Made by a program: the position numbers and the translations under genes
The notes under the pieces: generated by a model
Databases searched by the model: none
Told to the model about the DNA's origin: nothing
What the model saw: the letters and a program-made list of their open reading frames with translations, nothing else
Part shown: piece after piece, positions 10,543 to 22,013 of the stretch
Numbering within the stretch: position 1 is the first letter of the stretch
Layout of the letters: every line of letters starts with the position of its first letter
Assembly: GCA_030374735.1 (NCBI GenBank)
Contig: JASCIV010000011.1
Location: forward strand, 22,543-86,542
Direction: 5' to 3'
Length of the DNA: 64,000 nt
Source: Gracilaria caudata
Taxonomy: Eukaryota > Rhodophyta > Florideophyceae > Gracilariales > Gracilariaceae

Positions 10543-12606
10543 ATGGGACGTCCCAAGGCCAATTGCTGGGCATTCTTTGAAAAAATAGCACCAACTACAG
10601 GCTTTAAAACCCCGAGAGCAAAATGCAAGTACTGTCTCAAATCTGTGTCAGCAAGTTCCGTCAATATGGACACCCAGGCTCGAAACTGCACAGAAACCAA
10701 GCGCTCTATAGGAGCTCTAATTGAACCAAACCCTCAGAAACCAATTGCTTTACACCCTCAAAACGCAACTCCGGGCTCTTCCCATGTCAGCATGCAGGGC
10801 CAAATTTCATCCAACCCAAACCGCATAATTGGCAGAGAACCATTAAGTCACATTTGGAATAGTACTATCTCCTCTCAAAGATTCCAAACTCTAGACTTGC
10901 TTTTGGCAAAAGCAATACATGAAACAGCGTCATCGTTTCGTATTTTTGAACATAAGTCATGGTTTACTTTTTTCAGAAGTTGGCTCCAAACCGAAAGTGC
11001 CGTCAGTTCCGAGAATCTCTGGTGAACTCCTTGAGAAGGTGTACACAAATTGTATGGAATCCTGCCTGAACTATATAAGGGAGAGCCACGGTGGAGTTCT
11101 TTCAATTGATGTCGCTACTAATAGGCTATCAAAATCTGTGAGCAACGTTATACTTCACACACCGCTGCCGATTTTTGTTGAATATATGAAGACGGATCTA
11201 CATCGTGAGACATCCCAGCACTTGGCCGCGAAGTTATAGAACTGTATCCAACGCATGGATTAGAGAACGGGTATCTCTACTTGATTGGGATTTATATCTG
11301 ATTCAAGCAACAGTATGCGGCTTTACGAAACCTTCTGGTTGAACAGCATACATTCAAGTTGGCTTATGGTTGTGCTACTGACTGTCTGCACAACTTTAGC
11401 ATGGACATTGGAAAAATAAGTGCAATTTCTCAGACTATCAAATATGCTCTATATGTGTCAAAGACGTTTGAAAACGTTGGGATGGCGCGCAAGATTTATG
11501 AATCAATAAGCTTAAAAGAGCTACAAAAAGGTGCACAGCATGTTATTGTTTTCTCCTACGCGTTGGACTACTGTCAACCTCATGCTCTTGCGACTGTTGA
11601 AGGTACAGACTGTACTTGCACATTTACGTTACGCTTTGGTGAGCGAACTCAAAGAAATATTGACGAAAACTTTCAGTTGCCGGAGCCTCTAACAGTGATT
11701 TTGTCCAGCCAATCGTTTTAGTCTCGAGTTCGCGACGCGTACTTTCCTTTTAACCAATTGTCGATCTTCATTGGTCTTTTGGAAGGCAACTCCGCCACTA
11801 TGGCTGATGTTTACGCTACATTTGTGGCTACGCTGCTTTGTTTAAGGTCTTCGAACGTGTTGAGTGCGAGCGAGAAGCAAGTACTGGAAGTTTCTTTATT
11901 TCGCCGATGGAATAGAATATATAGTGCTATGCATACATTGGCGTTGCGCTGCGATCCTTTTTACGAAGAGTTAAGACACTTCGTCACCGCTCATTTTGGA
12001 TGTGCTGTCTTGGAGTTAGGCAAAGAGTCTCTTACGGACCAATGCCCTACGGCGATTGAAGAGATAGTTGTTGATGAATAACATGCGCAAATGCTTCTTT
12101 CGGACCACCATCAGCTCTGTGTGACACCAAGTGCTTTACTCTCATAGCTTAAACACGCACACCCCCGCTTTGTTTGGGGCCAATTGCGTGAGATTCTTCC
12201 TTGCTTGTCCACCGCTCTAGATGAAGTATATCGCGCACCCGCCTCGACTGCAGCCGTTGAACGCAACCACAAGATTTCAAAGAGAGACTTTCGCAGCGAC
12301 GATGTCGTATGAATGATTTGAACGTTGAACGTCAAGTCGCTATAGCGCACAACACGGCCATGCTGCTGCGAATTCCTCGTTCATTCAAACGACATCCTGG
12401 ATTTGAGCGCCTTCTTGTAACATGCATGGAACTCGTTGAAATCAGCAGAGCGCTGTTGACCTCAGCACTGATGGTGTGCAGAAAACCACTGACGAAGAAT
12501 GGGACAATGGTTTCGTTTTGCTCAAATCAAGTCTGGCAGACATCGAACATCCATCGTCCATTCCTGATGCTATTGTGCTCGGAGTCGAAGACCACTACGA
12601 CGATTG
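10543..12606 (+). pseudogene. hAT-family transposase relic
   Basis: The likely start is the ATG at 10543 (MGRPKANCWAFFEKIAP). It opens a BED-type zinc-finger region with KCKYCLKSV, though the distal His pair is degraded. Middle parts (DLLLAKAIHETASSFRIFEHKSWF, about 10,893-10,965; 11359-11721; 11758-12081) resemble the hAT core only loosely. The C-terminus has the diagnostic hAT dimerisation motif APASTAAVERNHKISKR (about 12,226-12,280) and a following VERQVAIAHNTAMLL block. At least four frame changes or stops break the ORF, so it is inactive. Confidence 0.8.
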
Positions 12607-12609
12607 ATG

Positions 12610-13289
12610 GTGACGCAATTTCCCTTCCTCAAAAAGTACCAAAGAGGTCACACAAATATCTGTTCGCGCGCAAGAATACCACTGCGTGCCCATTTCCAAT
12701 CACTGCTCTTCGGCGGTATTCCTAGTTCTCTTGACGATGCGGTGAGCCAATAAACCATGTACTTGCGCTTCTTTCCAAATCTTCTTTCCACCTTGATCAC
12801 CGTGCGGCACCCGCCGTCGTTTTCGTCATCTGCCGTTCCCAGGGGGAACTTTCTGCCATTACCTGGTCAGTAAGATATTCATATCTCGGGATATTTTCTT
12901 AGATTACCAATATGTCTTCAATTGCAATTTCCCGTCAAATTTTTTGGCTTGCCATCTCTCAATAGAAATGCAATAGGTCTTCTTTTTCATGGATCGAAAG
13001 CTTTTCTGTGGGATTCCTCTTGGAGTTGGAACGAGTTTCTAATGACAGACGCACTTCCGTTTTTCCGCCTGGGGTTGTGGCCGCATCCACAGTCGTTATC
13101 TTCTCACGCTTTTGTGGCACCAAGCCCTTCGCCGCATTCACATTTTCGCCTTGTTCCTTTGCATTTTCTCCTTCGTTTCAGCGCGCACTCGGTTGCTTGT
13201 CTTTGCGCTCCTCCGTTTTTGTCGCTTGCGAATCCCTACCGCCCTCATTTCTTCTCCCATCCTTCATCACGACATGCAAACACCAGAAC
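12610..13289. other. Gene-free stretch
   Basis: No convincing ORF, RNA gene or repeat seen. Base composition shifts from AT-rich to more balanced towards the GC-rich repeat island. Confidence 0.5.
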
Positions 13290-13960
13290 TTCAAGCGCTG
13301 TGAGCCACCCGTAACCAACAGCTTTGCTGCCAGCGAATTCGGCGCCCGCGGCACGCTGCGCGCAGCACGTTGCACGCGCCGTCCCGTTTCGCGCGCGGCA
13401 CGCTCCGCGCAGCAGATTGCGCGCCCCGCCCGTTGTTTGCCAACGTCACCATTGCAAGCGCTGTGAGCAGCCTTTGGCAGGAAGCTTTGCTCACACCTGC
13501 TTATGCGACGCGCGCAGCAAGCGGCGTGCAGCACGTGTCGCGCGCAGCATGTGGCGCGCAGCACGTTGCGTGCGCCGCCTGTTGCAAACGCGGCACGCTG
13601 CGCGCATCAAGTTGCGCGCGATACTGATTGCAAGCGCCTTACCGTGGCCGCGGCCTACATTGTGCGCGAAATTTTCGACGCACGCGGCGAAGGACAAAGT
13701 TGCTTTTCGAATGTGAGTGGGAGGCTCTAGGCAAAGCCTGCAAGTTACGGAGTAATTGCGTGCGCTTCAAGTGCTGGCGGCAGGCGGTGCAAGCCGCACG
13801 CATGTTGGAAGCGCGGCACGTTCCGCGGTGGCCGGTCCGACGAGCGGTACTCTTTGAGTGCAGTAAAATGTGCGCGCGGTACGTTGCGCGTGACCCAGGG
13901 TAAGCGCGACTCAGGATGCGCGTGAACCAGGGTGCGCGCTACCCAGACTGGGCGCGACGA
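13290..13960. repeat. GC-rich tandem-repeat island
   Basis: Imperfect tandem units of roughly 160-175 bp begin with a CAAGCGC(T)GTGAGC-like motif at about 13,292 and 13,451. A partial third copy starts at about 13,628. Inside each unit are many short GCGCGCAGCACG/GCGGCACGCTGCGCGC variants. Further right (about 13,888-13,960) a 15-18 bp motif of the type GCGCGTGACCCAGGGT is repeated four to five times. The block is CpG-dense in otherwise AT-rich sequence. Long open frames exist on both strands, but they encode Ala/Arg-rich repeats and look like by-products of the repeat. Confidence 0.75.
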
Positions 13961-14723
13961 AGGGCCCTGGGAAGGTGGGCGGGAGCGCTGGTCTCAGCTT
14001 TGGGAGTGAAGTAGTCATCTGGTAGTCGCAAAGTCAAGGCTAAAATTGTAATGTAATTACAGTAGTATTGCTTTACTGTAAGCGTATTGATTTTTCTAAA
14101 CGTGTTAAAAACGTTCCATGTTATTCAAAAGGTTTTTTGAACATTTCTATAAAAATAAGCTTTTTTTCGGGCGTTCTTTGTTTTCCTATTTAAATTGTTG
14201 CCGATTTGCTTATCTTATTTCAAAAACGAGCTGAATTTCTCTTAATTAAAAAGGTCTAGTGAGAACGCCAGCCTTAATCTTGTCGTTATTTCGAAGTAAG
14301 AGTAAAATTCTGTTCGTTAATTAAACACGACCATGCCAAAATCGACCTTGGACCCGGAACAAGGGTCAAGAAACCTTAATTAAAAACCCCTATTAAGAGA
14401 GGACTGTTATTCGGAAGGTAAGGTACTGTACATAATGCGGGACAAGAATGCGCACAATTTACACGAAGACTTGTGGAGCGTTTAGGACTGCGTCGCTCGG
14501 TGGAAGAAACAAATGTTGTTCGATAAGCCAAAAGTTCTGTCTCTGATCGTGCTTAAGCAAAACTTCTGTTGCATGGTGTAGATAACCCCGTGCTAAGTTT
14601 GCACGATGTCTTAATTGAAGAGTAGGTGGAGACTAGTACGTGTTGGAGGACAAGAACTAGAAGTAATGGAACTTAGTACGCCAAGATTCTGGTGCTCCAC
14701 ATTGACCCTTACTGTGCGAGTGG
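13961..14723. other. AT-rich gene-free stretch
   Basis: No ORF with recognisable features. It contains the right arm of the 18-bp inverted repeat (14375-14392). It ends at the TA that flanks the next element. Confidence 0.5.
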
Positions 14724-14725
14724 TA

Positions 14726-16912
14726 CAACCAGTGACTGCAAATAATGTGGGTTCAAAGAACGTGTGGGTACCGTACAAAGTGCGGCCTACATTAATAAAG
14801 GTGTGTACAACATCGGAGAGGAACTATTTAATGTGGGTTACTATTCAAAATGGCAAACGCGTTGCTCTATTCGCGCCAAAGAACTCCCGAAAAGCAAACA
14901 GTTCCACACTTTCCCGCTAAAACCCCAATGATTGACACAGTCTCAACGCTCACTGCCTCTCTGCTCCACGTTAAACGTTCTTGTACAGTGTAGAGCAATC
15001 AAATGATCTCTTGTCCGCCCACATCCGGTCTCATTCCTTACCATGACTGTTCCACTAAGCGGTTCACCGAACGTTGCCGCGTTCCAACGTGCACAGACTA
15101 CGAAAAACACTCTAACTGCAAAATCTAACCCCAACGCAAACAACGCATTCACCCAATCAGTCATAGATGCAGTTTCTCACCAACCTAGTCCTGTTGGTGC
15201 CAACCAGAAAAAACACAAACTGCATCAGGTGTTGTCCCTTTCGGATCGTATAAAGATCTTTAAGTGGTTGATAGAAACCAGCCAAATACAAGGGGAAAAG
15301 CGAATCATTTCCAAAGCAGTAAAACATTTCCCGCATTGCTTTCGCGGGAATTCCATAGCGAATCTACAGAAGCAAGCAGTCTCTGGAAGAACCGATCCGA
15401 ATATACAGACGAGGACAATTTTGTTCGGACCAGAGATGCGACTTCCTCTATTACTCGCAACACATACTTGGGAATGAAACGGTTATACCTGAAAGCCAAA
15501 AACGGAAGTGGTCGGAAGATAAGGACATGGGTTCGAGCACTGCATATGGACATGGTGCAAGAATTTAATCGCCTCCGTAAGCTTGGCGTCAAGTTCAGTT
15601 GAAAAACAATCCATGCGCTTGCTCTTCATATTGTGAAGCACTCAGAGAAGCCAGAATACAATGAGAATCTTGTGGATGAGAAGAGCAACAAACTAATTAT
15701 TGAAATTATCAACCGTCGGTGGGTGCAACATTTCACTGATCGCTTCCGCATCTTGAGCCGTGCTCACACTGGAAAATATCTGCTTTCTCCTGTGGAAGAA
15801 GAGCAGATTCACAAAGAAGTCGCATACCATCTTGGTGAGATGAAGCGAGCATTTGACGAAGGACTTATTGATGAAAACGATGTGGAGAACGCTGACGGGA
15901 CGCACTTTGTTATAAACGTTGACAACATAAAAACCTTTGGCTTCTGCGGTGAGTCCGAAGTCAAATACGCAGGTGTCGTCTCTGGTGGAGAAGGGATGAC
16001 GATGGTTGTTTGAATCAGTGGAGGGAGAGATGCTAAAATCGAACCAACGTTCATGGTGTTCATGAAAAAAGCTCGCTCCTATCCGATAAAAGGGGTTCCA
16101 GATTACGTCCCAAATGTTTCTTACCGTACTGGGCCGAAAGGCTGGATGGATACTACGGTCATGCCGGAATGGCTGAAGGAGCGCAAGGTGATAAGACCCC
16201 TTCCGCAAGAACGAAAACGTGTAATGTAGGTGGATAACTGTAGTGGGCATAATAATTCGTTTGAGCTAAGCGAAGCCACCAGTGCAATTCGTACCGAGAT
16301 AAAGTATTTCCGGAAGAATTCAACTCATCTCATTCGGCCAGCAGATTCATTCGTGATTCAAAAAATTAAAAAGGCTTGGAGCACGAGGTGGGAGGCGTAC
16401 AAGATGAAAATTATCGCTGAGAATAAGTGGTCGCAGTCGGGAAAGAACGTGAATCCTGGGAAGCGGTTTTTCTTGAACCTTGCACGACTGGCTGTTCAAG
16501 ATGTTAACCGTCAACGCGATGAAGATGGTTTAACCTTTTCCAGAAAGGCGATGATTAGGACGGGAATGGCACTGAATCTTAATGGGCGCTGGGAAGTGCA
16601 GCAATTGTTCCCGAGTTTGCAGGAGATTGTGTCGAAGCACAAGGCCCACTTTGATGGTGAACCCGTAGAGAGCAGCTTGTGAACATGTTAGCGTTGCAAT
16701 GAGCTTCCAGTAAAAGAGTGGAGCTTGGTACTGCATTTGGTGCAGCTCACATTAATTTTGCCACTCCTGAATTCATGTGGGCCACACTATTTGCGCTGCA
16801 CCGCAATTGTGTGGGTAACGTTGATTGTGTGGACCACACAAATAACGGTTTCCAGCGAGCTATGAAACTGTGCGTATTTAATGTGGGCCACATTAATTGC
16901 AGTCACTGGGTG
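14726..16912 (+). mobile_element. pogo-type element with TIRs and TA target duplication
   Basis: The left end (CAACCAGTGACTGCAAATAA, from 14726) matches the reverse complement of the right end (CACCCAGTGACTGCAATTAA, from 16912) at about 18 of 20 positions. TA dinucleotides flank both ends (14724-14725 and 16913-16914), as in Tc1/mariner/pogo insertion. Subterminal ATTAATGTGGG-type motifs recur in both ends. The element is 2187 bp and carries one transposase ORF, broken by point mutations. Confidence 0.88.
15043..16682 (+). pseudogene. DDE_1 (pogo-like) transposase, nearly full length
   Basis: It begins MTVPLSGSPNVAAFQ with a helix-turn-helix region (SLSDRIKIFKWLIETSQI...AVKHFP). One frameshift lies near 15,370-15,470. 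After it a single frame runs to 16682, interrupted only by stops at 15600-15602, 16011-16013 and 16227-16229. Catalytic motifs are in order: FVINVDNIKTFGF (first Asp), VDNCSGHNNSFEL (second Asp), and HLIRPADSFVIQKIKKAW (third Asp). Family proteins are about 500-550 residues, so almost the whole protein is present. Three nonsense changes and one frameshift make it inactive. Confidence 0.85.
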
Positions 16913-16914
16913 TA

Positions 16915-17770
16915 GAGGTTTGCAAGGAAGTTGATGATTCTGTTGTTGTGAGAGAAGTGCTTCACCGCGACTGTCGAGGCTTTGTCAGGAGGTTTTCAGT
17001 ACAGTTGTTGTCGTAATGAGTATTTTTTTCTTAAATTGAGAAGTGCCTCTCGCGCTCATAGGATGCGGCTCCCCTTCCAAAGGCGGTATCTTTGCGCCTG
17101 GGAGAGTAAGATTTGGAAGGATGGTAGTATCTTTACTCATTGCCACCAACTGACGTAATGTCAATCACCATGCTGGATTACCGGTTCAATCCCACATTGA
17201 ACCGGTGATAGATAACTGGCGAGCCGGGTAATGTTTCAGAATCGTTTGGTTCATACTTACATAGGTCTCAAAGGTGATTGCTTACGTTGGTTTCTATGTG
17301 GGAAGACTCGGGTGCAATGTTTATTGGTGCTATCATGTCTTTCATTTCTCTGAGGGGTTTTCTTGTTCTATAACTACTTTGATTCATGGATGTTTTCTTC
17401 ATATGCTGAACTAATCTACCTGGTTCGGATGGGGATGAAGTGTGGTACCTTTTGATTTCATTTCGTTTTTGAATGCTTCTCTTTGCGGCAGGTGCCACGA
17501 TTGTTTTCCGTTCAACTTATGTTCTCTTCTTCATGTATTCTTCTTCGGAATTGGTGCTCTTTTGGAAAGGAGGTATATCTACTACCAAAAGCAACAACGT
17601 TATCTAATAGTTCTCTCCTTCACAACCGCAGGACTCTCTAATTACTACGAACTGGAAACGACCTTTCGCTTTCTAATTTAAACCATACACCTTGATCGAT
17701 AACTTGTCGTCCTCTCATTTTCCTTCAATGCTTTGCAAGCTCTCTGTTTCACTTACGTCGTGGGTGTCTT
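16915..17770. other. Gene-free stretch with a short hairpin
   Basis: No recognised gene. A perfect hairpin, CCGGTTCAAT...ATTGAACCGG, lies at about 17,179-17,205. It resembles a tRNA T-arm only superficially, since no acceptor or anticodon arms can be drawn around it. A minus-strand ORF of 76 codons (17268-17498) has no recognisable feature. Confidence 0.45.
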
Positions 17771-18470
17771 GTGCAAATATTCTCATCCATCGCTGTCGAT
17801 CCAACTCTTTTTTTCTCTCTTCGCTTTCGTGCTACACATGACATGGATACGGGCACGATGTTTGAATCTGGTCCTTGCAAGTTTGTGAAGTACATGATTA
17901 CGAAAAAAGTCTACTTCGTGGATTCCCTACCGCTTTGTGTTTGCTTGTGGAAGACACCGCTAAGATTTCTTGCCGTTCAGATGAAAAGTCTCACCTATCG
18001 AAGGGTGTTTGTAGAGTTCGTTTTCGCAGAGTACAAACTTTGCGTTGACATGTTCAAGCATATATTTTCTGATGTTCTTACTCGGCAACAAACTGCTTTG
18101 GATATTCTACGAAACCTTCCTGAAGAACGGTTTGATAAGCGCTTGGTGGAATTTGATGCGGACATTTCTTTCACCAGTTCGTAACGTTCAGCAGGCTGTT
18201 TCGTAGCGCGCTAGCCCACATATCAGTGTTAGATTCGAACGGTTTGGAAGAATTTGGTTCGGAGCTGGAAAGTCACCCCCTCTGGAACATACTACGAAGC
18301 ATGATACAACAAGACTTTTACCCCTATACCGAATTCTGCTTCCATCTCAACGGAACCAGGACAAATTCTATTCTCTCTCATGGTTATCTTTGTTACATGG
18401 TCATGATTTTTAAACTTGCGGGGCGTTTCCCAGAACCGCAACCTACGCAATCCTGGGAAGGAAGTGCCAC
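17771..18470 (+). other. Possible decayed plus-strand coding sequence
   Basis: The plus frames look protein-like over parts of this stretch, for example FVFAEYKLCVDMFKHIFSDVLTRQQ near 18,013-18,085 and NGLEEFGSELESHPLWNILRSMIQQ near 18,236-18,310. They are short, broken and match no family I recognise. They may belong to the adjacent MULE-like element or to older debris. Confidence 0.25.
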
Positions 18471-18476
18471 TGACAC

Positions 18477-19738
18477 CTACTCAGTAAATAAATTTGCGCC
18501 ATCCCTCTCTCTCGTCTGTTGCGTATTTGTCCATCCTAATATTTCCAGAACTTTGACAACATTCTTGTCGTACGGAGGACATCCCAGGGACATATTGAAG
18601 TGCTCTCTGTTTTTCGTAGCATCTTCGACCTCTATTTTTAGGGCACTCAAAGCGATTACGGTTCTTCCGGATTTACGAACCAGAAGCTTCTCTAGACGTC
18701 TTATTGCGGTTTTCATTTGCTTTAACTTCGTCAAACCGATCGTTTCGCTCCACAATTTATGTGTTCTGGCTTCGTTGTTCGTCATAAAGGGTTTGTTCAT
18801 GTGAAATAGCTTATGAAGGTGAACCAGAGACGAAAGGTTTCTAGTGCAGATTTTCGAGTTCTTTGGGGCTCTTTGAATTTAATTCAAAAACACTACTTCA
18901 TCGTCAACATTCGCGATCTGTATTCCAGGGTTCTCATTTACACTCTTGTTGACCTGAATGTCATCAATATCGCTGTTAATTCGTTCGGAGTTGATGATGT
19001 TATCTGTGTCTGACTCCCCTATTGCCAAATATTTCTTCCTACTTCGAACACTACCCTGGTGTTCGTCGGACGTTAAGAGCGTATTCGACTGTGCTTCTTT
19101 CCACACTCGTTTCATTCCATGAGTTCGCTGTGTTACTGCAAGGATTCGTAGTCATCAGAAATTTCGTCGTCTTTGTCACTCAGAAGATCTATGATATCCT
19201 TGTCGTTGTGCCACGGTACTTGGTCATTGAAAGTCTCTGTCAGTGAAACTCGTCCCGAACAAGATGGTGATAACACCTTTATCTGCTGGATTTCGATCTT
19301 TTCGTGCCTCTTTCTCAATGCAGTAAATGCTTTTCCAGACACAGCAGGTACTGAAAGACCCCCAGGTACCTTTGGAAGACAGAAACTGAGAATATCCGGA
19401 CGGCGAGGATAGTCACTTTTCTTTCTTCGGTTCTTATTAATGTCGCATCTCTTGAGAGCAACAAATTCTGCGGGAGTTAGTCTTCTCTCTAACATAAGAA
19501 ACCCCGCCACCAGATGCCGAAATATCAAAGTTGGAGTACTTGGGTTTCCTTCCATTCGATAGAAGGCCCATATCTCGACCCGGATTTCTGGACGAAGTTT
19601 CAATTCATTTTACAAGTATCTTGCGTCGCATGAAAACGTAAGCCAAGTATAGTTTCTGGACCACTGCTTTTTAATCCAGTTCTTGATTTCTTCAATGCAC
19701 TCCTGTTCATCTTCGCAATCTCCATTTGTTGAGCTCAT
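18477..19738 (-). pseudogene. Unrecognised decayed gene, antisense to the MULE-like element
   Basis: On the minus strand a reading frame begins with ATG at 19738 (MSSTNGDCEDEQECIEEIKN). It runs through one in-frame TAA at 19612-19610 and continues to 19133, ending in an acidic tail (DIIDLLSDKDDEISDDYES). After a frame change it continues from 19115 to 18477 with one more stop near 18,880. The composition is hydrophilic and the N- and C-termini are charged. I recognise no domain. It lies just upstream of and divergent from the MULE-like coding region, so it could be an accessory gene of that element, but this is inference. Confidence 0.35.
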
Positions 19739-19926
19739 TGCAGGGTCTTGGTCAGACTAGCCTCGGTTTGGCACAGAGACTAACCACGGTAGTACAATTG
19801 AATTGAAGTGCATATTGGACTAAAGGTTGATTTTAGCCATTCCGATGACATGACTCTCTGTTGCAAAGGTTGTGGAACATTTTAATGCCATATAAAGGAT
19901 GATTTATCGGCCCCTGCTTACAAAGT

Positions 19927-21977
19927 ATGTTCCTCATAACAATTCAAGGACGAACATACGTTTACTACTCGACTACGGTGAAGAAAAAGGAGGACGGCTT
20001 GCTGTTGCTGGGTGTTTCCCTTCATGCATCTTTTACACCGTCACTTAGAGAGATGAGCGCTGAAGTGAATCAAAACGGTTTGAACGACCAGAATGAATAC
20101 ATTGAGTACCAATCTCCCCAGGACTCTTCCTTTGATGTACCCGTGGAGTTCATCTACTCAACAATTATAGAAAGAGAGGCAGAAGGAATAATTTGGAGGT
20201 TTCGTAAGGGTTCGGGAAGTGCATTGGTATCCTGCTTCACATTGGAAAACGGAGACCGGTATCGTTTGTAAGCGTAATGGAGAGAAGTAGTCGACCATAT
20301 CCCATTGGCTCCTCATCGTCGCGGAACTACACGTACAAAGTAGCAAGATGTGCACATCGAAACATCAAGAAAAGGTGTTATCGTTCTTGTCTGGCTAGGG
20401 TGACGCTGAAGTTTTCCATTCTCTCGGAAGAAGACGTCGATAGAAATGGAATTTCCTACAGTACAATTCACGTTCTTCGAGAAAAACTACCAAACGACAG
20501 GGCGATAACTTGCACACATCTTAGAGGAGCTGGTGTAAAAGAAGTTCTCCGAAAAGCCGAGAAAATGAGGTTGGTGGAGGAGACTGCAATGCCTTCTCAC
20601 ATGATGTTGGAATCCGTTGGTACAAGCCCTGGGGCCATCGATCAACTTCTTACCGGAAACCGAACAGGTCTTGTATTGTCGCAAAGTACAGCACAGAAAG
20701 CACGCAGTAGAGCACAGAAAGAGCTTTACGAACCAAAAGGGAACCTTGTATCAGATATTCAACGTATCCAACAGGATACATGGCTTGTACATGCGAGGGA
20801 GAAATTCCGTGATCTTGCTATGGATGCAAGGCTCAAAAGTTTTCTTGGATCAGTTCATGATCTTGAGACTATGGATGACGGAGGATTCAGTAGCCTAACA
20901 CTTCTCACTAGTGTTAGCTATGAGATACAACGAAGACTGTTGGGACTCAAGGATGACAACGCAGAATATGTGCTGACGGATTCTACCCAGTTTCGGGAGA
21001 AAGAGGTATTGGTTTCAGTTAAATCAGATTACGTGTTGCGATCACTGGCAGGGGGAGCCTCTCTTCGTTACAGCGCTGATAAGCAGCATGTCTGGGTTAA
21101 GCCGATGCATACTTTTCTCGTCTTGCGACTTCGTACTGGAACGCGAACGGACAAACAAACTCAGCCATTTGTTTGCGCTGAACATATCAGCGTTGATAGA
21201 AACACCGAGGAAATGATTAAATTCCTAGAGAGCTACTTCAGGAAACTGGTATTCTACATAGAAGTCATGGCCTATCCCTGTTTCTTTGTATCCGAAGAGG
21301 ACAAGGCATTCATTGCAGCGGCCACATGGGTCTTTAAAAGAATGTATTTTTCCGAATACGGAGCTGTGATGCTGCTTTCCACAAAAAGAAAGGATGACAT
21401 AATTCGTCATGAAAACGTTCGAACTATCCTGTACTGTTCATAAGTCACGAAATCTTCGCGATTTTGTCTATGATTTGGCAAAAGAGCGGCATGAGAAGAA
21501 GGATAGTGTGGTGTACAAATCTCTTAATCTCTTTCTACAACAACTGCTTTCGTTTCTTCGATGCACCAACTCTTACGAGGAGCTTTCTTACCGTATTGGT
21601 GTTGTAAGTTCTTTACTTTCAACTAAACGCTTGCCTCTTGTTTCGATTGCCGACAAAGGAAGGATTCGGACTGTGCTTTCGCCTGTTCAGTGTATAGCGA
21701 AATAGAAGAAGAGTTATGGAAAGGCCTGACCGCTTCAAACCTGCCACTGCAACCAAAAACTTCGGTTCATAGAGTTCTGCTTGAAGCCCGACTGGGAAAA
21801 GAACAACTGAACACCGATTTGGAGGTTCAACTTGACAATCAAATTCAAGAAGAGAGCGAAGTCATTGAAGAAGTATATGATGTCACACGCACCCATGAAT
21901 ATAATGTTCAAAGACAGATACCTTCCAATTGTGAAGGAATTTCAACAGCATTCAAAGGGGCGTACAAACTAAAGTAA
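19927..21977 (+). pseudogene. MULE-like transposase remnant
   Basis: The upstream part (20140-20400) has an RFRKGSGSALVS...TYKVARCAHRNIKKRCYRSC pattern that resembles a FLYWCH/WRKY-GCM-type zinc finger. The core ORF at 20277-21443 contains FVCAEHISVDRNTEEMIKFL and then YPCFFVSEEDKAFIAAATWVF, which corresponds to the 'P.vfitD.d.A...A...vFp' block of MULE transposases. Frames change near 20,275, 21,410 and 21,690. Residues in the expected CxxH position are not clear. The class call rests on pattern resemblance, so it is moderate. Confidence 0.5.
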
Positions 21978-22013
21978 GGGCGGTTCAATTCTTTTGAGAA
22001 GTATGGTTCGACG

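Larger units (their letters stand above)
8931..14392. repeat. 18-bp perfect inverted repeat bracketing the hAT relic
   Basis: TAGGGGTTTTTAATTAAG at 8931-8948 is exactly repeated in inverse orientation at 14375-14392. The pair brackets the hAT transposase relic and the GC-rich repeat island. TAGGG is an acceptable hAT terminus, but the 8-bp flanks do not match, so I cannot claim these are its TIRs. Only the two 18-bp arms are repeats. Confidence 0.4.

Noticed and set aside
13008..13903. Several overlapping ORFs on both strands
   Set aside because: They follow the GC-rich tandem repeat, encode Ala/Arg/Cys-rich strings in all frames, and have no domain.
10265..14310. Weak direct similarity of ~40 bp between 10,270-10,312 and 14,268-14,308
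   Set aside because: Many mismatches and AT-rich; not enough to claim LTRs or duplication.
17175..17210. tRNA-like T-arm (CCGGTTCAAT...ATTGAACCGG)
   Set aside because: No acceptor, D or anticodon arms can be formed around it; it is only a hairpin.
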